A stretch of 20,313 bases of DNA from an uncultured Bacteroidota bacterium (GCA_946887345.1 CAMPKR010000007.1:1-20313), one strand, 5' to 3'. Shown: positions 7,122 through 14,957, numbered from the stretch's first letter. Notes: a model not told the origin generated them from the sequence alone. Numbers and translations are program-made.

Positions 7122-9272
7122 ATGGATATTATAAAAAAAGTGTGCCTGTTTGTAGCCGCAGCTTTCATTTTAAATTTCAGTGCCCCCGCACAAAAGAATT
7201 TTACCATGACCGAAGCTGTCAACGGTATGACAACAACCCTGGCCGTAAAGGGTATAAAGCAGGGGAGCTGGCGGCCGGGTACCAATACTTTTTTCCAGGT
7301 GGAGAAGAAGAACGGTGCTGATGTATGGACATCAATCAATTTCCCTGCAGAGGAGAGCCGTGAAGTTTTAACATTGGCTCAACTGAACACTGCTTTGGGA
7401 ACTGAACTAAAGGCGCTGCCTGTTCTTACATGGCTGGATAAGGACCATGTATACCTGATGGACGGCAGAAAAATAGTACTCGGCACCTTCAGTGGAAACG
7501 AGCTTACCTGGAAAGTACGGTATACGTTACCTGAAAAAGGGCAGAATACCGTTATAGATGCGCACGACAACATTGCCTATACTATAGATAACAATTTATA
7601 CATCGATAAAAACGGAAAGCAGTTCACTGTTACGGGCAACAACAATAAGAACATCATAAGCGGCCAGGCAGTACACAGGAATGAATTTGGCATCGACAAA
7701 GGTATCTTTCTTTCTCCGCAGGGTAATTACCTCGCCTACTACCGCATGGATCAAACCATGGTGAAGGATTATCCTATTATCAACTGGGCGGGCGATCCCG
7801 CAGTGGCTGAGATGATCAAATATCCCATGGCGGGCGATACATCTCACCAGGTAATGCTTTGTGTGTTCAACCCGGCTACTAAGAAGACGGTAACTATGAA
7901 TACCGGTACCGGCAAGGATCATTACCTGACAGCCGTCACCTGGAGCCCTGACGAGCAGTTCATTTTTATTGGTATTCTGAACAGGGAGCAAAACCACCTT
8001 TGGCTGAATAAGTACGATGCGAAGACAGGGAAAATGCTGGCTACTCTCTTTGAAGAAACAGACGACAAATATGTAGAGCCGCAGCATCCGCTCTACTTCC
8101 TGCCGGGAAGCAATGAAGAGTTTCTTTGGTGGAGCCAGAGAGATGGTTATATGCACCTCTATTTGTATAACGTAAGCGGCAAGCTGGTAAGGCAGGTAAC
8201 AAAAGGCGACTGGGTGGTAAATGAAATAGCAGGCTTCAATAAAGCTGCAAAAGAGGTGATTATTACCTCCACATTTGAGTCACCCCTTGAAAAACACGCT
8301 TATGCGGTTAATTGGGAGTCAGGCAACATCCGTAATGTAGATAAAGGCGATGGCATGCATAATATCTGGCTCAGTGAGAGCGGTGAATATATTTATGATG
8401 CCTACCACTCTGATAACGTACCCCGGAAAAGCCTGATACGCACAATTTCAGGTGACTTTAACAAAAACCTGCTGACTTCAGAAGATCCGCTAGCTGCCTA
8501 CAACAGGGCGCAGGTAAAGACGGTAGAACTAAAAGCCAAAGATGGCACACCACTTTATGGCAAGCTGATACTACCTCCGGATTTTGATCCTAAGAAGAAA
8601 TACCCAACCGTTGTGTATTTATATAACGGTCCGCATGCCCAGCTGATACACAATGCATTCCCCGCGAGTGGTAACCTCTGGTATGAATATATGGCTCAGC
8701 ATGGTTATATCATGTTTACCATGGACGGCCGTGGCAGCGGTAACAGGGGATTGAAATTTGAACAAGCCATTTTCCGTAATTCAGGTGTAACAGAAATGGA
8801 AGATCAGCTTAGAGGTGTGGAGTATCTCAAATCACTTCCATATGTGGATGATAATCGCCTCGGTGTCCATGGCTGGAGCTATGGTGGCTTTATGACGATC
8901 TCATTAATGTTGCATCATCCGGGAGTGTTTAAATGTGCTGTAGCCGGTGGCCCCGTTATAGACTGGAAGATGTATGAGATTATGTACACCGAGCGCTATA
9001 TGGACACGCCCCGGGAAAATCCAAAAGGCTATGACAACGCAAACCTGCTTACTAAAGTGAAGAACCTTGATGGTGACCTTCTTGTAATACATGGCACTAA
9101 TGATGATGTGGTAGTATGGCAACACTCTGTGAAATTTCTGAAAGCTTGTGTAGACGAAGGGGTGCAGCTCGACTATTTCGTATATCCCGGCCATCCGCAT
9201 AATGTACGCGGTAAAGACCGGGTACACCTCATGCAAAAGATTACAGATTACTTCGATCTTCATTTGAAATAG
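7122..9272 (+). CDS. exported S9B prolyl peptidase (PtpA / dipeptidyl peptidase IV family)
   Basis: A 716-residue serine peptidase of the prolyl oligopeptidase clan that removes short N-terminal peptides after proline. It has a signal peptide (about 1-23, ending SAPAQ), an eight-bladed beta-propeller (about 60-460, with HRNEFGIDKG at 185-194 and YYRMDQTMVKDY at 206-217) and a C-terminal hydrolase domain. The triad is Ser586 (GWSYGGF), Asp661 (HGTNDD) and His693 (HPHNVRG). Its spacings of 75 and 107 residues equal those I recall for Porphyromonas gingivalis prolyl tripeptidyl peptidase PtpA (Ser603, Asp678, His710). Glu619 in MYEIMY corresponds to the PtpA residue Glu636. The overall wording of the sequence is closer to PtpA than to mammalian DPP4, so tripeptidyl release is plausible. 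The protein should be periplasmic or surface-bound and supply peptides. Confidence 0.94.
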   Translation: MDIIKKVCLFVAAAFILNFSAPAQKNFTMTEAVNGMTTTLAVKGIKQGSWRPGTNTFFQVEKKNGADVWTSINFPAEESREVLTLAQLNTALGTELKALPVLTWLDKDHVYLMDGRKIVLGTFSGNELTWKVRYTLPEKGQNTVIDAHDNIAYTIDNNLYIDKNGKQFTVTGNNNKNIISGQAVHRNEFGIDKGIFLSPQGNYLAYYRMDQTMVKDYPIINWAGDPAVAEMIKYPMAGDTSHQVMLCVFNPATKKTVTMNTGTGKDHYLTAVTWSPDEQFIFIGILNREQNHLWLNKYDAKTGKMLATLFEETDDKYVEPQHPLYFLPGSNEEFLWWSQRDGYMHLYLYNVSGKLVRQVTKGDWVVNEIAGFNKAAKEVIITSTFESPLEKHAYAVNWESGNIRNVDKGDGMHNIWLSESGEYIYDAYHSDNVPRKSLIRTISGDFNKNLLTSEDPLAAYNRAQVKTVELKAKDGTPLYGKLILPPDFDPKKKYPTVVYLYNGPHAQLIHNAFPASGNLWYEYMAQHGYIMFTMDGRGSGNRGLKFEQAIFRNSGVTEMEDQLRGVEYLKSLPYVDDNRLGVHGWSYGGFMTISLMLHHPGVFKCAVAGGPVIDWKMYEIMYTERYMDTPRENPKGYDNANLLTKVKNLDGDLLVIHGTNDDVVVWQHSVKFLKACVDEGVQLDYFVYPGHPHNVRGKDRVHLMQKITDYFDLHLK

Positions 9273-9313
9273 GGAATGAAATAATCGTTAATGATTTTTT
9301 CAATCCTCAGTTT

Positions 9314-10288
9314 ATGCGTAACTTTTACAGGCTGGCGGCATCGTCAGCCTGTTTGAGTATGTTAACTTACCTGATTATAGGGGTAACAGTATTCCTGGCA
9401 GTATGGAGCCTGGTGATACTGCTGAGAGGGGTGCGTAAGCCATTTCGTTTTAGCTGGCACAGAATTTTCTTTTCTGCCTCGCTGGCTACACTTATGTATT
9501 TGTACGGTGCCTGGGTGTATCTGTCTATTCATTGCAAATTCATCTTTGGTATCATTTACCTTTTAACCCTCGTATATAGTCTCATGCGCAAGCGACCCAT
9601 CAGGAGAAGGCATGATAAATGGCGTATTAAGCTCAACATTGGTTTCGGGATTTTGTTCAGCATACTATGTGTCCTTTACTTTACGGGCACCACGGGGTTT
9701 ACTGAGCGCATAGCACTGGCCTTTCCCTTAAAGACGGGTAAGTACTTCGTCTTACAAGGCGGCAAGGGGCTTCCGGCCAATATGTTTCACTATAGCTACA
9801 GAGGAGCGGTATACGCAATCGACATCGTGAAGTTGAATGAATATGGTAACCGTGCTAATAGTATTTTTTCAAAGAACCTGGAAGACTACGAGATATATGG
9901 GGATACCATTTTCAGTCCCTGCGCGGGCAAGGTGATAGGAGTGAAAAACGATAATTTTGATAATCCTCCCGGCATCAGGAAGCGTGGTCCCACCAACCTG
10001 AATGCTGTGATAGTAGAAACAGACTCCTGCTATGTCTTTTTAGGACATAACAAGAAGGGTAGTGCAATGGTAAAGGAAGGTGATGTAGTGACATTAGGCC
10101 AACCCCTTGCATTAGTCGGAAACTCAGGGTTTAGTTTAGAGCCTCATCTCCACATCCAGGTACATAAAAAGTCCGGTACAGGATTGCCCTGGTATCGCGA
10201 GCCGCAACTTTTCATTGAGTTTGATGGACGTGCCTATCTTCTGTTCGAAGTCATAAGGCCGAAACGCATTAGGATGGTGGAGAAGTAA
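9314..10288 (+). CDS. membrane-anchored M23-family metallopeptidase
   Basis: A 324-residue protein joining an N-terminal membrane region to a C-terminal M23 (LytM-type) zinc peptidase domain of the kind that cuts peptidoglycan cross-links. Hydrophobic helices lie at about 16-38, 52-72, 75-90 and 109-125. The catalytic domain shows FHYSYRGAVYAIDIV with His159 and Asp170 as likely zinc ligands, LGHNKKG (His245) and the hallmark HLH, His278 and His280, in EPHLHIQV. GDTIFSPCAGKVIGV and KEGDVVTLGQPLALVGNSG are typical of the fold. All catalytic residues are present, so it is probably active rather than a LytM regulator. ATG 9314 begins a 15-residue stretch before a second possible start at ATG 9359 (MLTYLIIG), and I cannot decide between them. 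It lies 41 bases after the S9B peptidase and may be read through from it. Confidence 0.88.
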   Translation: MRNFYRLAASSACLSMLTYLIIGVTVFLAVWSLVILLRGVRKPFRFSWHRIFFSASLATLMYLYGAWVYLSIHCKFIFGIIYLLTLVYSLMRKRPIRRRHDKWRIKLNIGFGILFSILCVLYFTGTTGFTERIALAFPLKTGKYFVLQGGKGLPANMFHYSYRGAVYAIDIVKLNEYGNRANSIFSKNLEDYEIYGDTIFSPCAGKVIGVKNDNFDNPPGIRKRGPTNLNAVIVETDSCYVFLGHNKKGSAMVKEGDVVTLGQPLALVGNSGFSLEPHLHIQVHKKSGTGLPWYREPQLFIEFDGRAYLLFEVIRPKRIRMVEK

Positions 10289-10297
10289 AGGCGCTTC

Positions 10298-10756
10298 CTA
10301 GCTATCAAATATCTGGCTTTCCCCCTGTTCCCCCGGCAGGTTTTTGACCCTGTTCTTATGGTTGTTGATCTGCACCCAATAAATAATCCAGAAGATAAGT
10401 CCCGGCAGAGAGAAAAAGCTGGCGAGCATACTCTGCTGAGTACCTGAAACGTTGGATGATATGTTCAGGATGGTGCTTATTATCATACAGCAATTGGCAA
10501 TGACGCCTATCACATAAGTTGAATCTGCATTTTCACTCATGCCCCTGCTACGGTATTCAGCCGTTAGTGAGGTTGCTATTTTTTTATAAAGAATAAACGG
10601 CCATACCAGGTTGAAGATCGGTATCAGCATCAGCCACACCGAGGACGGTTCTGTTGCGCGGTTTTGAGGTCGCACTGCTTCCAGCGCTTTGCTGAGGGTT
10701 AGCAAATAGGCAATAGCAATGCCAATGAACACCAGGAGGAAAAGGAGAGCCAGCAT
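10298..10756 (-). CDS. small multi-pass membrane protein of unknown function
   Basis: A 152-residue protein I cannot assign to a named function. It has four hydrophobic segments, at about residues 2-22, 39-57, 82-102 and 111-129, and a charged C-terminus. The segment SSVWLMLIPIFNLVWPFIL (38-56) resembles a motif seen in small uncharacterised Bacteroidota membrane proteins, from memory only. There are no obvious catalytic or metal-binding residues. It begins 32 bases after dapB and is probably the last gene of the DUF1573-ubiA-dapB operon, since I see no promoter element before it. Its stop is 9 bases from the end of the convergent M23 gene, leaving no room for a terminator hairpin between them. 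Confidence 0.75.
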   Translation of the reverse strand: MLALLFLLVFIGIAIAYLLTLSKALEAVRPQNRATEPSSVWLMLIPIFNLVWPFILYKKIATSLTAEYRSRGMSENADSTYVIGVIANCCMIISTILNISSNVSGTQQSMLASFFSLPGLIFWIIYWVQINNHKNRVKNLPGEQGESQIFDS

Positions 10757-10788
10757 AAGTCGTTAGTTTATTAATACAAGATACTCTC

Positions 10789-11508
10789 TTACCTGATTCC
10801 CAGTACATCCTTCATGGTAAAAATGCCCTGCTTACCGGAAATAAACTCAGCGGCTAAAACAGCACCGAGGGCAAAGCCCTGCCTGTTGTGTGCTGTGTGG
10901 GTGATCTCTATGTTGTCTATCGCCGAATGATAGGTGATCTTGTGCGTTCCGGGTATATTATCTATGCGGTGGGCAACGATCGGGAATTCATCGGAGCTAT
11001 TTGTGCTTTCTTTAGCCCAGTGTTTTTTGCGCTGTATGTTTTCCAGTATTTGTTCGGCCAGGGTAATGGCCGTGCCGCTGGGTGCGTCTTTTTTCTGGGT
11101 ATGGTGCGTTTCTTCTATGCTGATCTCGTACTCATCCTGGTTATTCATCAGCGAGGCCAGCAGTTTGTTCACTTCAAAGAAGATGTTGACACCTACAGAA
11201 AAGTTAGAAGCCCACAGAAAAGCTGTTTCATTTTCAGTCGCGCTCAGTTTGGCTGTGGCGAGTTCGTCATTCCAGCCGGTAGTGCCGCAAACTACTGGTA
11301 CACCTGCTTCAAGGCAAAGCAACACATTCTCTTTTGCAGCTTCAGGCCCGGTGAACTCAATAATAGCATCCGCCATCCGCAGGTTTTCCCTCGTCATTTC
11401 ATCTTTGTTAGCAGTGCCGATGCGCATGGTTATTTCATGCCCTCTTTGTGTGGCTATTTCTTCTATGGCTTTACCCATTTTGCCGTATCCTATCAGGGCT
11501 ATTTTCAT
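10789..11508 (-). CDS. dapB: 4-hydroxy-tetrahydrodipicolinate reductase
   Basis: Reduces 4-hydroxy-tetrahydrodipicolinate with NAD(P)H in the diaminopimelate/lysine pathway, feeding peptidoglycan and protein synthesis. The 239-residue protein has the nucleotide-binding loop GYGKMG (7-12), FTGPEA (52-57) and GTTGW (75-79). The substrate-binding segment is ETHHTQKKDAPSGTA (133-147). His135, His136 and Lys139 correspond to His159, His160 and Lys163 of the E. coli enzyme, and HNRQGFALGA (207-216) closes the fold. The length is slightly under the E. coli form (about 270), which is common in Bacteroidota. The ATG overlaps the stop of the upstream prenyltransferase gene in the sequence ATGA, so translation is probably coupled. 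Confidence 0.95.
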   Translation of the reverse strand: MKIALIGYGKMGKAIEEIATQRGHEITMRIGTANKDEMTRENLRMADAIIEFTGPEAAKENVLLCLEAGVPVVCGTTGWNDELATAKLSATENETAFLWASNFSVGVNIFFEVNKLLASLMNNQDEYEISIEETHHTQKKDAPSGTAITLAEQILENIQRKKHWAKESTNSSDEFPIVAHRIDNIPGTHKITYHSAIDNIEITHTAHNRQGFALGAVLAAEFISGKQGIFTMKDVLGIR

Positions 11509-12377
11509 GCTGCAAGAATTGAAATGATGGTGAAGACCGCAAATATAACACTGGCCAGTCCGTTTGTGTTGGCAAAGGCCATATTTACTTTGCTCAGGTC
11601 ATGGGGTTTTACCAGCAGGTGCTGGTATACCAGCATGCTGCAATAGAAAGCAGCGCCTATCCAGTATACCCAGTCAAGCTGTCCTGCCACGCCTGCAGAA
11701 ACAATAAAGGCAGCAGAGGCAATGTGCAGCAGGGTAGATACCAGCAGGGCATTTTTCTTGCCTAGTGCTGCGGGTATAGAGTGTAGTTGCTGGCTCTTGT
11801 CAAATTCTTCGTCCTGCAGGGCATAAATAATATCAAATCCCGCCACCCAGGTAAAGACTGAAAAGCCGAAAAGTACGGGTACTATATGGAACACTCCTGT
11901 TACTGCTATATAAGCACCAATAGGTGCCAGCGAAAGCCCCACACCCAGCACAAGGTGGCATAACGCAGTGAAGCGTTTGGTATAGCTGTAAAATAGTATC
12001 ACAAACAGTGCCACGAACGACAGGTAAAAGCAGATTTCGTTGATAAACCAGGTCGTTGCTACAAAAAGTAAGCTGTTGATAATGGTGAAAATGAGCGCGT
12101 TGTTAGCTTTAATAGCACCTGCGGGAATTTCCCTTTGTGCTGTTCGCGGATTCTGTGCATCAAAATGCCTGTCAAGCCAGCGGTTGAAAGACATCGCTGC
12201 ACTGCGGGCAAATACCATACAAAGCAATACCTCCACAAACAGTAAAGCAAAGTTGGCCTCAGCACCCGGCGGCATATGCTGCACTCCCAGCGTAAAGCCA
12301 ATAAGTGCAAATGGCAGCGCGAATACCGTGTGACTGAATTTGATCAGCGAGAGATATTGCTTAATGCGTTGGATCAT
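11505..12377 (-). CDS. ubiA: UbiA-family prenyltransferase (4-hydroxybenzoate polyprenyltransferase-like; possibly MqnP)
   Basis: An integral membrane enzyme that attaches a polyprenyl chain to an aromatic ring during quinone synthesis. Both diphosphate-binding motifs are intact: NRWLDRHFDAQNPRT (65-79, with Asn65, Asp69, Asp73) and DIIYALQDEEFDK (182-194, with Asp182, Asp189, Asp193). About eight hydrophobic helices fill the rest of its 290 residues. I set the start at ATG 12377 (MIQRIKQYLSLIKFSHTVFA), which gives the family N-terminus. A longer frame reaching 12572 would run antisense through the DUF1573 gene's end and is not credible. Bacteroidota normally make menaquinone rather than ubiquinone, so the substrate may be a futalosine-pathway naphthoate (the MqnP role) rather than 4-hydroxybenzoate; sequence alone does not settle this. 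It follows the DUF1573 gene by 14 bases and overlaps dapB by 4. Confidence 0.88.
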   Translation of the reverse strand: MIQRIKQYLSLIKFSHTVFALPFALIGFTLGVQHMPPGAEANFALLFVEVLLCMVFARSAAMSFNRWLDRHFDAQNPRTAQREIPAGAIKANNALIFTIINSLLFVATTWFINEICFYLSFVALFVILFYSYTKRFTALCHLVLGVGLSLAPIGAYIAVTGVFHIVPVLFGFSVFTWVAGFDIIYALQDEEFDKSQQLHSIPAALGKKNALLVSTLLHIASAAFIVSAGVAGQLDWVYWIGAAFYCSMLVYQHLLVKPHDLSKVNMAFANTNGLASVIFAVFTIISILAA

Positions 12378-12391
12378 TGGTTCTTCGGTGC

Positions 12392-12889
12392 TTATTTTTT
12401 TACGTCTGCGGTAAAGCCAATCGACATAGCTTCCATTTGTGCATTGGAATGTACAATGGCGCTCTTCTCCTGGTGACCTTCTTTGCCGGAGCTGTTGAAC
12501 TCTATAACTATTTCTCCTTCGCCTCCCGGTGCTATCGGTTCTTTGGAGAAAGATGGGGTGGTGCAACCACATCCAACTGTTATTTTGCTGATCAGTAACG
12601 GATTGGTCCCCGTGTTTTTAAACTTATAGGCGTGTCTTACTTTATCGCCTTCCTTTATACTGCCAAAGTCGTGTTTTGTTTCCAGGAACTGGATGGTGGT
12701 TTTAGGCATTGCGCTCGCCTTTGCTTCGCGGCTTTCTTCTTCTTTTATCGTTTGTCCTGTAGGACTACTGCCGATTCCGTATTTATTAAACAAGGCAGTG
12801 CTGCTCACTCCGCTTAGCTCTACTAAAGCAATTACAAAAACGGAAAGAGTCAAAATTGTCAGTAAAACTGTTTTTATCTGTGCGTTCAT
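12392..12889 (-). CDS. DUF1573 domain protein, membrane-anchored
   Basis: A 165-residue protein with one N-terminal hydrophobic helix (about 7-27), a short polar linker (residues 40-62) and a DUF1573 domain (about 65-163). The domain shows HDFGSIKEGDKVRHAYKFKN (73-92), the double-cysteine VGCGCTTPSF (105-114) and the closing GGEGEIVIEFNSSGKEG (122-138). DUF1573 proteins are very common in Bacteroidota, usually exported, with an immunoglobulin-like fold and unknown function. The helix could be an uncleaved anchor, leaving the domain in the periplasm. It is the first gene of the run through ubiA and dapB, with a -7 element 8 bases before its ATG. Confidence 0.88.
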   Translation of the reverse strand: MNAQIKTVLLTILTLSVFVIALVELSGVSSTALFNKYGIGSSPTGQTIKEEESREAKASAMPKTTIQFLETKHDFGSIKEGDKVRHAYKFKNTGTNPLLISKITVGCGCTTPSFSKEPIAPGGEGEIVIEFNSSGKEGHQEKSAIVHSNAQMEAMSIGFTADVKK

Positions 12890-12897
12890 ACTGTGTT

Positions 12898-12905
12898 CAA
12901 AAGTA
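12898..12905 (-). promoter_or_regulatory. -7 promoter element for the DUF1573-ubiA-dapB operon
   Basis: On the minus strand the sequence is TACTTTTG, an exact TAnnTTTG match, 8 bases before the DUF1573 ATG. It sits in the 36-base gap behind pepT. The predicted 5' leader is only a few bases. Confidence 0.5.
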
Positions 12906-12925
12906 AAAAAGTATAAAATCTAATG

Positions 12926-14176
12926 CTAACTGTGCTCTGTCCAGACTTTGGATAGCTCTACTAATATTTCTACTGCCTTTTCCATATCCTGTACACTCAC
13001 GTACTCCTGCTTCGAGTGAATTCCCATTTCGCCTGTAAAGATATTAGGGCAGGGTAGTCCCATAAAGGAAAGACGTGAGCCATCAGTACCGCCACGTATG
13101 CTGATGCGGTCTGCGTTGATGCCGGCGCGCTTGTACGCTTCCTCAGCATAAGCCATCACCTGTGGTTCCTTGTCCAGTATTTCCCGCATGTTGCGGTATT
13201 GTTCTTTTACAATGAACTCAGTTTGCACTCCCGGGAATTCAAGCACTGCTTTTTCCACTATCTTCCTCAGTCTTTCTTCGTGGTGTGTCAGTTGTGCCGT
13301 GTCAAAATCACGGATAATGAATTGCACAGATGCCCGTTCTATACCGCCTTCTATATGCACGGGATGAACAAAACCTTCTTTACCTTCTGTTACCTCAGGG
13401 CACCATTCATTACGCGGTAGCATATTCACGAAAGCAGAAGCCGCTTTAATAGCGCTCACCATTTTACCCTTGGCATAGCCGGGGTGGGCACTTATACCAT
13501 TAAAAACAACAGTGACGCCATCGGCCGAAAAGCTTTCCCCTTCCAGGTGGCCACGCTCGCCGCCGTCAAGGGTATAGCCATAGTGCGCGCCCAGCTTTTT
13601 CATGTCTACTTTATTCACTCCGCGGCCTATTTCTTCATCGGGGGTAAACAGTATGCGTATTTTGCCATGCTCTATTTCAGTATGCTGTATTAAATAAGCA
13701 GCCAGGTCCATAATTACTGCAACTCCTGCTTTATCATCTGCACCAAGTAATGTCAGTCCCGATGCGGTAATAATGTCATCGCCAATCCTTTCCTTCAGGT
13801 AAGGATGATCTTTGGTACTGATCACAACCGTCGGGTCATCGGGCAGAACGATATCCTGCCCGTTATACTGCATATGCAGTATAGGCTTCACATTTTTGCC
13901 GCTGCAGTCGGGAGCCGTATCTACGTGCGCGCAAAAGCATAGTACAGGAACATTCTTATCCGTAGTTGCTGGTATAGTGGCGTATACATAGCCATATTCG
14001 TCCAGTTCAGCATCACTAATGCCGATCTGCTTCAGTTCATCCACCAGTATGCGGCTAAGGTCCTTCTGTTTCTCCGTGCTTGGTTGAGTTTCTGAGGCCG
14101 GATCACTTTGCGTGTCCACTTGCACGTAACGTATCAGGCGATCGGCCGCAGTGTGTTTATATCCTTGTATCGACAT
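12926..14176 (-). CDS. pepT: peptidase T (tripeptide aminopeptidase)
   Basis: A cytoplasmic M20B dizinc aminopeptidase that releases the N-terminal residue from tripeptides. The 416-residue chain has all the metal and catalytic residues. They are His84 and Asp86 (CAHVDTAPD), Asp147 (LLGADDKAG), Glu181 and Glu182 (TPDEEIGRG), Asp204 (YTLDGGERG) and His387 (MGIHSKQEYVS). The spacings agree within one or two residues with E. coli PepT (His78, Asp80, Asp140, Glu173, Glu174, Asp196, His379). GISAHPGYAKGKM (227-239) and RGGTDGSRLS (361-370) are further family signatures. The start is fixed by the conserved N-terminus and a -7 element just 4 bases upstream. It would use peptides such as those released by the exported S9B enzyme, although the two genes are not linked in an operon. 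Confidence 0.96.
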   Translation of the reverse strand: MSIQGYKHTAADRLIRYVQVDTQSDPASETQPSTEKQKDLSRILVDELKQIGISDAELDEYGYVYATIPATTDKNVPVLCFCAHVDTAPDCSGKNVKPILHMQYNGQDIVLPDDPTVVISTKDHPYLKERIGDDIITASGLTLLGADDKAGVAVIMDLAAYLIQHTEIEHGKIRILFTPDEEIGRGVNKVDMKKLGAHYGYTLDGGERGHLEGESFSADGVTVVFNGISAHPGYAKGKMVSAIKAASAFVNMLPRNEWCPEVTEGKEGFVHPVHIEGGIERASVQFIIRDFDTAQLTHHEERLRKIVEKAVLEFPGVQTEFIVKEQYRNMREILDKEPQVMAYAEEAYKRAGINADRISIRGGTDGSRLSFMGLPCPNIFTGEMGIHSKQEYVSVQDMEKAVEILVELSKVWTEHS

Positions 14177-14180
14177 GGCG

Positions 14181-14188
14181 CAAAGATA
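14181..14188 (-). promoter_or_regulatory. -7 promoter element for pepT (predicted leaderless)
   Basis: On the minus strand it reads TATCTTTG followed by CGCC and then the pepT ATG. The match to TAnnTTTG is exact, and the predicted transcription start falls on or beside the start codon. The same eight bases with the same 4-base gap occur before the divergent MarC gene. Confidence 0.6.
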
Positions 14189-14201
14189 GCTTTTGGACCG
14201 C

Positions 14202-14281
14202 GATTTACATGACTGTAAAGATTATCAGAATTCGTTTTTTTGACTGATGAATCACGGTAATCTGTTTAAATCATGTAAATC
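14202..14281. repeat. mirrored array of 9-10 base AATC repeats in the pepT/marC divergent promoter region
   Basis: On the plus strand AATC begins at 14250, 14259, 14269 and 14278 (steps 9, 10, 9). On the minus strand AATC reads from 14223 and 14205, with the variant AGTC from 14214 (steps 9 and 9). The two inner arms share a near-identical 18-base block: TCATGTAAATCGTGGTTC at 14271-14288 and, reverse-complemented, 14195-14212, with two C/T differences. Each arm leads into a TATCTTTG element after about 16-17 bases. From memory, AATC-type periodic repeats occur in intergenic regions of other Bacteroidota. Their function is not known to me. Confidence 0.7.
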
Positions 14282-14293
14282 GTGGTTCGGTCT

Positions 14294-14301
14294 TATCTTT
14301 G
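14294..14301 (+). promoter_or_regulatory. -7 promoter element for the MarC-family gene (predicted leaderless)
   Basis: TATCTTTG is followed by CAGC and the ATG at 14306. It is identical in element and spacing to the pepT promoter on the other strand. This position also argues for ATG 14306 over the GTG at 14282, which lies upstream of the promoter element. Confidence 0.6.
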
Positions 14302-14305
14302 CAGC

Positions 14306-14884
14306 ATGGCGGCACCATCTAAGTCAGATTTTTCGCAGATCGTCACTATCAGTTTTACCTTGTTTGCGGTGATAGATATCCTGGGTTCCATTCCGGTTAT
14401 CATATCGCTAAAAAAGAAGATGGGTGAGATCAGTGCAGTGCAGGCAACCCTGGTGTCAGGTGCCCTCATGCTGCTTTTCTTCTTTATAGGAGAACAGATG
14501 CTCAATTTCATGGGTCTCGATATACACTCTTTCGCCATCGCCGGTTCTATCGTGATATTTATACTGGGCCTGGAGATGGTGCTCGGGCTAGAGTTTTTCA
14601 AAAGCGAAGAGAACAGGTCCGGCAATGTAGTACCTATTGCCTTCCCCATCATAGCCGGTTCGGGTACGCTCACTACTGTAATGTCTCTTAAAGCTGAGTA
14701 TTCCTCTCAGAACATACTCATCGCTATCCTTATCAATCTCGTTTTCGTTTTCATCATTCTCCGTTCCATGAATTTCATTGAGCGCATACTGGGCCCGTCC
14801 GGTATCTCGGTTATCCGTAAGTTCTTTGGAGTAATACTACTGGCGATAGCCGTCAAAATATTCAGAAGTAACGTAGGCTTTTAA
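14306..14884 (+). CDS. MarC-family (UPF0056) integral membrane protein
   Basis: A 192-residue inner-membrane protein with six likely helices, at about 11-33, 46-66, 75-95, 107-127, 136-154 and 169-186. The family segment VPIAFPIIAGSGTLTTVMSL (109-128) and the opening FTLFAVIDILGSIPVII (18-34) identify MarC/UPF0056. Despite the historic name (multiple antibiotic resistance), the function of this family is not established and it is probably a transporter or flippase-like protein. I chose ATG 14306 rather than the in-frame GTG at 14282 because a promoter element lies between them and the extra eight residues (MVRSYLCS) are not family-like. It diverges from pepT and converges on the exported protein at 14958-16223. 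Confidence 0.9.
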   Translation: MAAPSKSDFSQIVTISFTLFAVIDILGSIPVIISLKKKMGEISAVQATLVSGALMLLFFFIGEQMLNFMGLDIHSFAIAGSIVIFILGLEMVLGLEFFKSEENRSGNVVPIAFPIIAGSGTLTTVMSLKAEYSSQNILIAILINLVFVFIILRSMNFIERILGPSGISVIRKFFGVILLAIAVKIFRSNVGF

Positions 14885-14957
14885 GCACCCTCGACTGTTC
14901 TGGCCGGTTCTGGTCTAGGCGTCTCGCTTAAACCCACAATTGGCAGCGTCACGCTTG

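Noticed and set aside
9283..9300. Weak hairpin AATCG-TTAA-TGATT followed by T residues after the S9B peptidase gene
   Set aside because: Only five pairs, one of them G-T and mostly A-T, so a functional terminator is doubtful. It could still slow readthrough into the M23 gene.
10888..11646. Long plus-strand open frames opposite dapB and the end of the prenyltransferase gene (252 and 197 codons)
   Set aside because: They lie antisense to two firmly identified genes, show no recognisable domain, and arise from the codon pattern of the real genes.
12378..12572. N-terminal extension of the prenyltransferase frame up to 12572
   Set aside because: The extra 65 residues are low-complexity and charged, overlap the DUF1573 coding sequence on the same strand, and precede the true family N-terminus at 12377.
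14282..14305. GTG start for the MarC-family gene
   Set aside because: It lies upstream of the TATCTTTG element and inside the AATC repeat block. The extra residues do not resemble the family N-terminus.
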